64,000 nt of DNA from Paracoccaceae bacterium. Its GTDB lineage: Bacteria; Pseudomonadota; Alphaproteobacteria; Rhodobacterales; Rhodobacteraceae. The stretch covers positions 1 through 64,000 of the forward strand of contig JACONK010000001.1 in assembly GCA_014323795.1 (NCBI GenBank), read 5' to 3'. Position numbers and translations under genes: made by a program. Under the pieces are notes generated by a model, which saw only the letters and a list, made by a program, of their open reading frames with translations, was not told the DNA's origin and did no database searches. How positions within the stretch are numbered: the stretch's first letter is position 1; each line of letters begins with the position of its first letter. Shown piece after piece: positions 1-7,335 of the stretch.

Positions 1-207
1 CTGGTGGACCTGTTGTTGCGCCAGCAGCAGTGCAGGGTAGCTATGATCGGACAGGATAACCGCTGAAGGCATCTAAGCGGGAAGCCCCCCCAGAAAAAAG
101 GTCTCCCTTGAGGGCCGTGGAAGACCACCACGTCGATAGGCTGGAGATGTAAGCGCTGTGAGGCGTTCAGTTGACCAGTACTAATTGCCCGACAGGCTTG
201 ATTTGAT
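1..207 (+). rRNA. rrl: 23S ribosomal RNA, 3' end only
   Basis: The first ~200 bases match the conserved 3' end of bacterial 23S rRNA, including the domain VI stretch with ctgaaggcatctaagcggga and the terminal cagttgaccagtactaatt...gacaggcttgat. The gene enters from outside the window, so only the tail is seen. The exact 3' end (about 200-207) is estimated from family pattern. It is followed by the 5S gene, as in a normal rrn operon. Confidence 0.95.
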
Positions 208-261
208 CCGGTAGAAGCCAGATTTCTACGGATTCAGAATGGTGAGATATTCGTGTGACTT

Positions 262-402
262 TGTCCTTTCCAGGTTTGGTGATCATAGCGCGAGCAAAAC
301 ACCCGGTCCCATACCGAACCCGGCCGTTAAGTGCCGTTGCGCCGATGGTACTGCGTCTTAAGACGTGGGAGAGTAGGTCATTGCCAAACCTGGAAAGGAC
401 AA
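262..402 (+). other. rRNA processing stem enclosing 5S
   Basis: tgtcctttccaggtttgg (262-279) and ccaaacctggaaaggaca (384-401) are reverse complements flanking the 5S gene. The paired flanks extend the terminal helix of 5S well beyond the mature RNA, which is the usual shape of an RNase-processed precursor stem. Seen directly in the sequence. Confidence 0.7.
274..390 (+). rRNA. rrf: 5S ribosomal RNA
   Basis: A 117-base segment begins gtttggtgatcatagcgcga and ends ttgccaaacc. It contains the conserved loop sequence cccggtcccataccgaac and the 3' arm gtgggagagtaggtc, all typical of alphaproteobacterial 5S rRNA. It lies about 70 bases after the 23S end. In many Rhodobacterales rrn operons an initiator tRNA-Met follows directly; here it lies 4.6 kb further on. 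Confidence 0.95.
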
Positions 403-427
403 GGTGCCTCTCTGAAGATGAACATGA

Positions 428-454
428 AACGCCGCGCCATGCCTGGGCGGCGTT
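428..454 (+). terminator. possible rrn terminator hairpin
   Basis: aacgccgc and gcggcgtt form an 8-bp perfect stem about 37 bases after 5S. No clear T-run follows, so its role as an intrinsic terminator is weakly supported. It is the best hairpin between the rrn operon and the next gene. Confidence 0.4.
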
Positions 455-962
455 CAAGACAGCTGAGGCAGATCCCGCCTGACGGCTGCGTCTTGTGGCC
501 TTTTTAGGTGGCTGGCCTGTGGTTCAGTCATCGGCAGAAGGGTGCGTTTTGTGCGGCTTCGGCCCGGGTATCGAAGCCCTGATTGATCCTGTGGCGTCGC
601 TTGTTGAACGGGATGGCGCAGTTTTACCGTCCCAGGACAATATTGATACCATAGACCCGGAATTCTGGTGATCAAAGTGCGGTGCAGGCCGGGACGGACG
701 GATATGATCAATTTTATCCTGCGTGACGGCCGCGCACCTGTTCGGCAGGTGCAAGGGGTTCCGGGTTAATCGTACAAGCAGTTCGTAACCAGCTCCTCTG
801 GCGTCAGCGCAAAAATAACATGTATTGAGCCGAGCAAGGGTTCCTTCTGGCGGAAAACAGGTCAATAATACCCTGACAGGCAAATTGGCGGGCCAGTCAG
901 ATGCGGCTGCCCCGCCCGTTTCCTGTGCAGCAAATACCGGAGAATACCCGGGAAAGTATTGG
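455..962. other. no gene seen (508 bp)
   Basis: Short open frames exist on both strands, but none has family-like sequence or a convincing ribosome site. I see no tRNA and no repeat. The stretch after about 750 presumably holds the promoter of the isomerase gene, but I cannot place it. Confidence 0.5.
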
Positions 963-1412
963 ATGCCCCAGAAAATACGCGTTGTGCTTTCGAGTGATCA
1001 TGCAGCCATCGGGCTGCGCCAGGATATAGCGGGATATATCTCCTCCAAAGGCTATGACGCTATAGATATCGGCCCCGTCCTCCCGGAAAGCACGGCTTAT
1101 GCCCCCCACGGTCAGGCGGCGGCGGCGCGGGTGATCTCGGGCGATTGCCGGTTCGGCATTATTCTGTGCGGGACAGGGCAGGGAATCATGATGGCCGCCA
1201 ACAAGATGCCGGGTATCAGATGCGGTGTGTGCTCGGATCCGTTTTCTGCCCGCATGATCCGACAGCACAATGATGCCAACATGCTTGCCATGGGCGCACG
1301 GGTGGTGGGGGATGCGCTTGCGCTTGCTATTGTGAATGCTTTCCTTGACGCGGAATTCATGGGTGGCCGTCACGCGCCGCGGGTTGCGCTGATCGAACCG
1401 CTGGCCGATTAA
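963..1412 (+). CDS. rpiB: RpiB/LacA/LacB-family sugar-phosphate isomerase
   Basis: A 149-residue protein of the RpiB family, which interconverts ribose-5-phosphate and ribulose-5-phosphate in the pentose phosphate pathway (cytosol). The family N-terminal SSDHA motif lies near residue 9, and the CGTGQG phosphate-binding/active-site loop with its Cys is near residue 69. The HNDAN motif that follows fits the conserved family sequence. Length is normal (about 145-150). The open frame runs upstream to 825, but homology begins only at the ATG at 963, so that start is chosen. Its TAA stop overlaps the start of the next gene (TAATG), implying co-translation. Related members isomerise other sugar phosphates, so the exact substrate is inferred. 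Confidence 0.85.
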   Translation: MPQKIRVVLSSDHAAIGLRQDIAGYISSKGYDAIDIGPVLPESTAYAPHGQAAAARVISGDCRFGIILCGTGQGIMMAANKMPGIRCGVCSDPFSARMIRQHNDANMLAMGARVVGDALALAIVNAFLDAEFMGGRHAPRVALIEPLAD

Positions 1413-2191
1413 TGCCGGAAGGCCACACGATCCACCGCGCCGCCCAGGACCAGCGCCCCATGCTGATCGGCCAGCCGATTGCGATGAGCTCCCCCCAGGG
1501 CCGGTTCGCGGCGGGGGCGCGGCTGCTGGACAGCGCAATCGCAACCGGTATCGAGCCGATCGGCAAGCATATCCTTTATCACTTCGATAACGGCCGCAGC
1601 CTGCACCTTCACCTCGGGCTTGCGGGCAAGATCTACCGCAGCCCGAAACCGGTGCCGCCACCGCGCGATGTGGTGCGTGTGCGTATGGAAAGCGCGACCC
1701 ATGTGGTTGATATCACCGGCCCGGCGATTTGCGAGATACTGGGTGTGGCTGAACTCAAGGCTTTCCGCCTGCGTTATGGCCCGGACCTGCTGGCAGAAGT
1801 ACCGGATCCGGCGCGGGCCATCGAAAAAATACATGCCAGCCGTTCACCGATCGGAACACTTTTGATGAACCAGAAGGTCATTTCCGGCATCGGAAACATC
1901 TACCGGACTGAAATCCTTTGGCTTTTGGGCATCCATCCGTTGACGCGGGGATGCGATCTTGGCACGGACATCCTTATCAGAATGTGGCAGAAGCTGCGCG
2001 ACCTGATGCTGATAGGGGTGCGCTACGATTCCATCATCACCAACGGCGACCTGCCAAAGGCAGGCCAGGGTGTGGGCGAACGGGTGCACATATACGGCAA
2101 GGAAGTCTGTCCGAAATGCACCGGCCCGATTGTTGTATCCAGGCTCAATAACCGTACGCTCTACCATTGTGCCGCCTGCCAGACACGCTGA
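1412..2191 (+). CDS. Fpg/Nei-family DNA glycosylase/AP lyase
   Basis: A 259-residue base-excision repair enzyme that removes oxidised bases and cleaves the abasic site. It begins MPEGHTIHRAAQD; Pro2 is the catalytic nucleophile and Glu3 the acid of the family. The MPEGHTI form resembles Nei-type (endonuclease VIII) more than classical Fpg (MPELPE). The helix-two-turn-helix region with GIGNIYRTEILW is present (about residues 155-167). The C-terminal zinc finger CPKC...CAAC is complete at residues about 234-257. Length is normal and the gene is intact. It overlaps the stop of the isomerase gene by one base (TAATG), so the two form a small operon. Substrate preference among Nei subfamilies cannot be told from sequence alone. 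Confidence 0.88.
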   Translation: MPEGHTIHRAAQDQRPMLIGQPIAMSSPQGRFAAGARLLDSAIATGIEPIGKHILYHFDNGRSLHLHLGLAGKIYRSPKPVPPPRDVVRVRMESATHVVDITGPAICEILGVAELKAFRLRYGPDLLAEVPDPARAIEKIHASRSPIGTLLMNQKVISGIGNIYRTEILWLLGIHPLTRGCDLGTDILIRMWQKLRDLMLIGVRYDSIITNGDLPKAGQGVGERVHIYGKEVCPKCTGPIVVSRLNNRTLYHCAACQTR

Positions 2192-2317
2192 CCATGGATC
2201 TGCCCACGCCGCGGTTTGGCGAGCCTGCATTGAAACATCTCCGGCCAGGGGCAGCCTGAAAGCCCTGTTCTGTATAACCTGAAGGCCACCCAGGCTACGC
2301 ATCAGGGCTTTCGTTGT

Positions 2318-3184
2318 TCACGCAAGCTGCAGCCAGCCCGGCGGGCATATGTCCGGGTTATCCTTGTCCGGTGCGGCAAACCATTGCCGCGGGGCCACCA
2401 CCTGTTTTGAAACGGACGGATTAAGATATGCACCCCACCAGGAAAAAGACGAATTGGCGATAACATGATGCCGGCACAGGGTCATCAGCCGCAGGTCTTC
2501 ATATTGGTGGTCACTGTCATTTTCAGCCACCACCCGTTTGGGAAAGGGCAGGTCAAGGTTGTCCCGCACCCATTGCGGGTCATCCGAAAAGACAAAGACC
2601 AGCGGGCAAATCCCCGCCGCTGTGGCGATTTGTGTCAGTGCCCTGTGATAGTAGCCCTTGCTGCACAGCCCGTGGATCGCGTTGGTTTTTTTGTTGGCAA
2701 CATAATCCCCGCGCCGGACGTGAAGGGAAACCGCCGGGGTCGCCATGATTTCATCGGCAAGGCGCAGGTTGGATTGACTTGCCGGCGTGACAAAGGCGAA
2801 ATCACGGCGAATCTGATCCCTTTTACCTGCAAAGAAACGTTCGCTTTGCCAATAACCGTACAGATAAGTCGCGGGGCCAGCCCTTTCTATCCGCGCATCG
2901 TAACCGTCCGCCTGCTGTCCTAGAAGGGGCGGGTTTATCAACCCGGCCCGCCAGGCCAGCCAGGCTAATTTGCCGGTCTTCCGCACGGGCGGCAATTCAG
3001 CGTCTTCAGGTTTCTGCGCCTTGATATCAAAATGGTGCAGGGCATAGCGGCGGGGCGGGTTTGTCGAATACAGCCTCCGGCAATCCAGCCCCAAAGGCAC
3101 CCCGTGACGCAAGGCCAGTGCCCGGCCCGCCGCATACTGGAACATCTGGTTGCCCAGGCCCCCGAACAGGGCTGTAATAATCAC
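2318..3184 (-). CDS. glycosyltransferase family 11 (fucosyltransferase-like)
   Basis: A 288-residue GT11-type enzyme, the family of bacterial alpha-1,2-fucosyltransferases that act on O-antigen or LPS glycans using GDP-sugar. The N-terminal GGLGNQMFQYAAGRAL (residues 8-23) and the HVRRGDYV motif (about residue 153) are the family hallmarks; the Arg of HxRRxD binds the donor. The C-terminal half carries the NSSFSWWGAYL motif, also typical. Translation begins at a GTG that overlaps the stop of the upstream glycosyltransferase (GTGA), so the three transferases are translationally coupled in the order GT25-GT25-GT11. Intact; length matches the family. The transferred sugar is inferred from the family. 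Confidence 0.85.
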   Translation of the reverse strand: MIITALFGGLGNQMFQYAAGRALALRHGVPLGLDCRRLYSTNPPRRYALHHFDIKAQKPEDAELPPVRKTGKLAWLAWRAGLINPPLLGQQADGYDARIERAGPATYLYGYWQSERFFAGKRDQIRRDFAFVTPASQSNLRLADEIMATPAVSLHVRRGDYVANKKTNAIHGLCSKGYYHRALTQIATAAGICPLVFVFSDDPQWVRDNLDLPFPKRVVAENDSDHQYEDLRLMTLCRHHVIANSSFSWWGAYLNPSVSKQVVAPRQWFAAPDKDNPDICPPGWLQLA

Positions 3185-4053
3185 AGGAATCGCCTTTTCT
3201 TGTTATACAAAGGGGAGGTACCGACCTTGTCCTGATAAGGCACAGATCTGAATATCGTATTGTGGCACCGGGCAAAAAACCTTTGGCGCAAGCTGTCCCG
3301 CAACTGGCGGAAAGGGCGGATAATTTCCCGCAGGCATCGGTGCGGTCCGCGGGTATTCTTTTTATGTTCGTCCCGTTCGCCCTGCAGGATGCTTTTTTCA
3401 AAGCCCGGCGCAGTATTTTCAAAGAACAGATCCTGCAAGGCAAAGGCAGGGGTGATTTGATAGACAGCCCAACGGGGAAACAGGCCCAATTCCGGATTGA
3501 ACAAAATATAATCCACCGGTTCACACAGGTTTTCCGTTGCATCCAGGGCGTCCCGTAACGCCTGCCGGCTTAAAAAATACCCTCCGGACCCGCCATGCAG
3601 GGACATTAACCGAACCAGTGTGCGGCCCCCGTGGGCCGGGCCGGACCACCGGCTGCAATGGCATTTACGGAAGGTGGTTTCTGCCTTGATCATATGGGCA
3701 TCTGCGGGAATCCAGCCGACCCCTTCAAAAAAGACTTTGCAGTCCTGGGAAAGGTGCAGGTCATCTTCGGCGATGAAGGCCCATGGGGCACCCCATTCGT
3801 CCGTAGCGGCAAGGGCGCGGGACCAGGCGCGCCGGTGGCTTAAAAAACAGCCGATTTCCGCAGGTCCCATGGGGAATTTTGTATACCGGCGCTTTGTCCG
3901 TTGTGCCCCAAGGCTGGCCGGGGAAATTGCATGGCCGTCCACCGCCTCTACCCTATGGGATTCAGGCCCCAAGGTACGCATTTGTTCTTCAAACCACATG
4001 CGCCGGGCTGCGGACACTTTCAGGTTGATGTAAAAAACCGGTATCCCTGTCAC
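3181..4053 (-). CDS. glycosyltransferase family 25 (LPS-type), copy 1
   Basis: A 290-residue GT25 protein, the family of LPS beta-galactosyltransferases such as Neisseria LgtB/LgtE. The start YINLKVSAARR matches the family's N-terminal INLxxxxxR signature, and the acidic metal/donor motif FIAEDDLHL lies near residue 98. SLHGGSGGYFLS near the middle is the conserved GTxGYxIS-like motif. The protein is a paralogue of its upstream neighbour: both share the order INL, VEAVDG/IAAVDG, MGPAEIGCFLSHRRAW/LGPREMGCFLSHRAAW, AEDD and HGG..GYF. It overlaps that neighbour by 4 bases and the GT11 gene by 4 bases. The likely role is LPS or capsule oligosaccharide decoration; the linkage is unknown. Confidence 0.82.
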   Translation of the reverse strand: MTGIPVFYINLKVSAARRMWFEEQMRTLGPESHRVEAVDGHAISPASLGAQRTKRRYTKFPMGPAEIGCFLSHRRAWSRALAATDEWGAPWAFIAEDDLHLSQDCKVFFEGVGWIPADAHMIKAETTFRKCHCSRWSGPAHGGRTLVRLMSLHGGSGGYFLSRQALRDALDATENLCEPVDYILFNPELGLFPRWAVYQITPAFALQDLFFENTAPGFEKSILQGERDEHKKNTRGPHRCLREIIRPFRQLRDSLRQRFFARCHNTIFRSVPYQDKVGTSPLYNKKRRFL

Positions 4054-4853
4054 GGGTCACCCGCGTAGGGCACTTTTGTGGTGTCGGTCGTCAGTGCAGC
4101 CCCCGCCCGAATAAAGGGGCGGGAAATTTCCCTCCATATTTTGGCCAGGCCCCCTGGCTTGCCCGGCAGCATAATTTTCTGTTCGCGCAGGCTTTCCGCC
4201 CGGTCCGCGTCCAGTGTACTTTCCGGCGGTTCGGCCCCCTGGAAAAAGCGGTGCTGCACACAGATGGCCGGGTCCAGCTGCCAGATTTGCAGATGCTGTG
4301 TCACACCGAACTGCGGATTAAAAAGGATATGATCTGCGGCGTCGCATTTATCCGCCGTTTCGCGCAGCAAAATCTCTGCCCCTTGTTTTGAAATAAAATA
4401 TCCTGCCGTCCCGCCGTGATAGGATAACAGCCGCCGCAGGGCATGCCCATGGGGCCGGGCGGCGGGTTTCCGGGACATCCTGATCTTTTGACGGCAGGTT
4501 TCAGCCTTGACCATATCCGCCTGCGCGGGCAGCCAGTCGGTGTGCGTAAAAAACCGGGCCGCGTTGGCAAAACGTATGTCATCTTCGGCGATGAAGGCCC
4601 AGTTCGCCGTGTCGTCAACAACCTGCTGCCATGCGGCCCGGTGGCTTAGAAAACAGCCCATTTCCCTTGGCCCAAGGGGCAGATGGCCTGATCTTTTTGC
4701 AAACAGCCGGGTGCGGGTGGCACTGTCGATGGTTGTGCCATCCACGGCCGCAATGCGGGTGTATTGGATGCCTGCAGCACGGGCCTGTTGGTCAAAGTCG
4801 GCCAGCCGGTCGGTGCTGCGGTCAAGATTAATCAGATAGCAATGGACTTTCAT
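4050..4853 (-). CDS. glycosyltransferase family 25 (LPS-type), copy 2
   Basis: A 267-residue GT25 protein and first gene of the three-gene coupled transferase operon. It has the N-terminal YLINLDRSTDRL signature, the REMGCFLSHRAAW motif near residue 63, FIAEDDIRF near residue 90 (the DxD-like acidic motif) and LSYHGGTAGYFIS near residue 148. Its architecture equals that of copy 1, so the pair probably arose by tandem duplication and then diverged, perhaps in acceptor use. The ATG at 4853 is the natural start: homology begins at residue 2. Upstream lies about 130 bases of AT-richer DNA before the initiator tRNA gene. The role in LPS core/O-antigen assembly is inferred from family. Confidence 0.82.
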   Translation of the reverse strand: MKVHCYLINLDRSTDRLADFDQQARAAGIQYTRIAAVDGTTIDSATRTRLFAKRSGHLPLGPREMGCFLSHRAAWQQVVDDTANWAFIAEDDIRFANAARFFTHTDWLPAQADMVKAETCRQKIRMSRKPAARPHGHALRRLLSYHGGTAGYFISKQGAEILLRETADKCDAADHILFNPQFGVTQHLQIWQLDPAICVQHRFFQGAEPPESTLDADRAESLREQKIMLPGKPGGLAKIWREISRPFIRAGAALTTDTTKVPYAGDP

Positions 4854-4980
4854 AAAACACCTGTCATTCTTAAATGGCGGGTGAGGCTTGCTAATTATCT
4901 TTTCAATAAATTACAAGGGCGGGACAAGAATTCACTTGTATCCCTTCCGGTTCATCCCTAAGTGCAGGATATCGGATTGG

Positions 4981-5057
<77 letters not shown>

Positions 5058-5229
5058 TGCCCGGCCGGTATCGGCACGGGGTATGCTTGGCCGCGGCTTT
5101 TCAGATTTTCAGGCTGTCCCGAACACACGCTCAGGGGGGCACCGCCTATCGCCCGTGCGCCGCCTTTGTGGCGGGCGGCACGGGTGTGGCCAATGTGGCG
5201 GGGCCGATGTTTCACAGGCGTTCTCGCGG

Positions 5230-5813
5230 TCAGATACCGCCGCCACAAAGGCGGTGCCAGGTTGCTCTCCGATTCTTATCGATACGCGGTGGCGGATAGG
5301 GAAGCGCATCTTCGTAGCCCTTTGCCACCGCTGCGCTATCCGTGCGGAAACGGTCGTAGACCTTTACAACCTCCTGCCCGACAGGGCCTGGCAAAGGTTG
5401 CCGCCGGGACCTGAACCTGCTGGTGAATTGTGCGACAGGGCTTTTACGCCTGACATCTTTGATCATGCCGATAAGGGCAGGCACGTCGGATGCGCAGAAG
5501 TTGTTGATGAGCGTCGGGGCACTGTCATAGCGCAGCGGCATGGCAGCGGGTTTCCAAGTGGCCTCGCCGAACGTGCCGTGGTGCCGCATCCTGACCGGCG
5601 GGGTGACATGAACAAGCCTGACCCCAAGGTGGCCGTTCTGGGCAAACGCGAACCGGGCCCCGTTGTGTTCGGTCAGTTTTTTTTCGGGTTCATCAGATTT
5701 TTCTGATGGCATCCTGTGCACCCGAAACTTCCGAATTCCCACAGGGGGTCGGTTCTCATCTCGTCCGGATTTTTAAGATCGGGCTGCCGAAGCATGACGA
5801 TGACGATGCGCAT
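5230..5813 (-). pseudogene. Nmad-cluster partner protein, frameshifted at an A8 tract
   Basis: A conserved-looking gene split over two frames. Frame one starts at the ATG at 5813 with MRIVIVMLRQPDLKNPDEMR and includes a CTGCH motif that could bind metal. It runs into a stop just after eight A's (T8 on the + strand, 5677-5684). The other frame continues the same protein through LVHVTPPVRMRHHG and PAAMPLRYDSAPTLINN to the stop at 5230. One extra or two fewer A's would join them into about 194 residues. The start lies directly after the Nmad2 reading frame, so coupling is likely. I do not recognise a named family; from context it is a third member of a nucleotide-modification-associated operon. 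The lesion may be true decay, sequencing error in a homopolymer, or a slippage site. Confidence 0.6.
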
Positions 5814-5814
5814 G

Positions 5815-6402
5815 TCAGCCACCCTCGGTGCAGCCACATGCTGCGCCCGCGTCCCGCGGTGCACCGTGAAAGCCGGGGGCGCAGGTTCGTTTCAACCAGG
5901 TGAGCAGGCTGTCATCGGCCTCAGGAACCATTTCATCGACACGGTGTCCCTAGCCTGAACCCGCACCCTTCCCGCCGATGGAACACCAGTGCAGATGCCC
6001 GGGCAGTTCCTGCGGGCTCTCTCCGAAATACCATGTCTCTTCCGGGTCAAAGATCAATACCGGTGCGCTCAGATCCTTGGACATCTCGCCGTTCTTTTCG
6101 TGATATCCGGGGCGCAGGCGTTCAGGATCCCTGTCAGGATGAAGCTTGTATACCGCGTCGCGACGCTTGGGGTAGGCGTAACGATTCGTGTATTCCGGCC
6201 ACCCGACAACTTCCGATACCCGTCCCGCATAGGCCAGCATGTGCCGGGGAAACGGGGAAGCTGCGAATGCGGCGATCAAATCACTGGCGCGTGCTGTTCT
6301 GCGAATTTTAGGTTTGCAGGTGGCAAGGGTAAGCATGCCATCCTGCGGACATGGGGCCGAACCGTTGTCTTCGGCCAGAACGTAGCGATAGAAGCGTGCC
6401 AT
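5815..6402 (-). pseudogene. Nmad2-domain protein interrupted by in-frame TAG
   Basis: The N-terminal part (150 residues from the ATG at 6402) resembles the nucleotide-modification-associated domain 2 family described by Iyer, Aravind and colleagues, with MARFYRYVLAEDNGSAP and the hallmark LATCKPKIRRTA near residue 27. A TAG at 5952-5950 stops it after GGKGAGSG. The same frame then continues for about 44 codons (GHRVDEMVPEADDSLLTWLK) and ends at a TGA at 5815-5817, 2 bases from the next start. The downstream part looks like the natural C-terminus, so a point nonsense mutation is likely. A Shine-Dalgarno-like agaagg precedes the ATG. The family is linked to DNA base modification by genomic context only; catalytic activity is unproven. 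Confidence 0.65.
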
Positions 6403-6466
6403 TTGTGTTACCTTCTCTGTCAGAGCTGCGGCCTTTCGGCCTGTTTTTCATGTCAATGCCTGTCAT

Positions 6467-7210
6467 TCACCTGTCGGCGTTGCTTTTCAATCCCGAAATC
6501 ACATCTGCGCACCAGTGCGCGGCGTCATCGCGTGCGCCTGCATCGGCAATAAATTCCTGCCCGCGGGCGGCGGCGTTCAGCCCGTCGGCCCCTGTCCAGC
6601 GCGCTGCCTGTGCGTGATATGTCAGGCCGGTCTCGCGCAGCCATTGCGGAACGCGCCAGCAGCTGGCCCGGTGCCCGGGCCGCGTCAGGCGCAGGTCATC
6701 CCGGGCTGTGTCGGCGGCATGTCCGCACCCCAGGTACAGGGTATTGTTCCGGTTCCATTCCCCGAGCGTGTGCGGATGACGCCGCCTGAACCCGGCGGGC
6801 TGATCCTGGGCGGCCGGATGCGGCCCCAGCGGGATCACCTCTTCAACCTGCAAATATCCGAAGAATCGGTGGTGCCGATTCCGGGTACCCGGCTCAGCGA
6901 AAAGCCCGAAAAACAGGAAGACATCGCCAACACCGACGGCGTTGTTGGAAAGATGAGCCTGCGCACTCCCGGTTTGGCCAAAGGCGCATCGGCCTGATTC
7001 AAACATGGGGTCGTGATGGCAAAGATTGCCGCCCGCAATCCGCCCTTTGGTCACGTCCTCCACAACCTTTGCGAGTCCGAGATCAGCATAGGTGGTTACG
7101 GACCGATGAGCGGTCGGAATCGGGAGGGAGGTCGGCCTGCCGTCAATAATCGGCGATGGGGCCTTGCCCGCGGCAGTGTCAAAACCTTTCCTGCTGAAAA
7201 TGATTTTCAT
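6467..7210 (-). CDS. Nmad3-domain protein
   Basis: An intact 247-residue protein starting MKIIFSRKGFDTAAGKAPSP, the characteristic opening of nucleotide-modification-associated domain 3 proteins. It continues with the family pattern LPIPT (about residue 31), VEDVTKGRI, CHHDP and GQTGSAQAHL (about residue 79), and GVGDVFLFFGLF (about residue 92). Near the C-terminus AAARGQEFIAD also fits. The family occurs in operons with DNA-modification genes in phages and bacteria; its biochemical role is unknown. It is the first gene of the Nmad trio: 64 bases before Nmad2, which in turn abuts the third gene. No lesion is visible here, in contrast to its two partners. Family assignment is from memory of the motif, function is inference. 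Confidence 0.75.
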   Translation of the reverse strand: MKIIFSRKGFDTAAGKAPSPIIDGRPTSLPIPTAHRSVTTYADLGLAKVVEDVTKGRIAGGNLCHHDPMFESGRCAFGQTGSAQAHLSNNAVGVGDVFLFFGLFAEPGTRNRHHRFFGYLQVEEVIPLGPHPAAQDQPAGFRRRHPHTLGEWNRNNTLYLGCGHAADTARDDLRLTRPGHRASCWRVPQWLRETGLTYHAQAARWTGADGLNAAARGQEFIADAGARDDAAHWCADVISGLKSNADR

Positions 7211-7335
7211 GCCAATCCGTCCGGGGCCTCATCCCCGTTGTGCGCTGCGTTTTCCGGTACCGCGCCGTCGAAACCGCCGACAGGGCCGCGCCCTGCGGGT
7301 ATTGCGGGCGGCAGGGCAGCACACCATGTTCGGCC

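Noticed and set aside
897-1661. Long minus-strand open frame (254 codons) over rpiB and nei
   Set aside because: It is antisense to two well-recognised genes, and its sequence is Arg/Gly/Pro-rich without family features.
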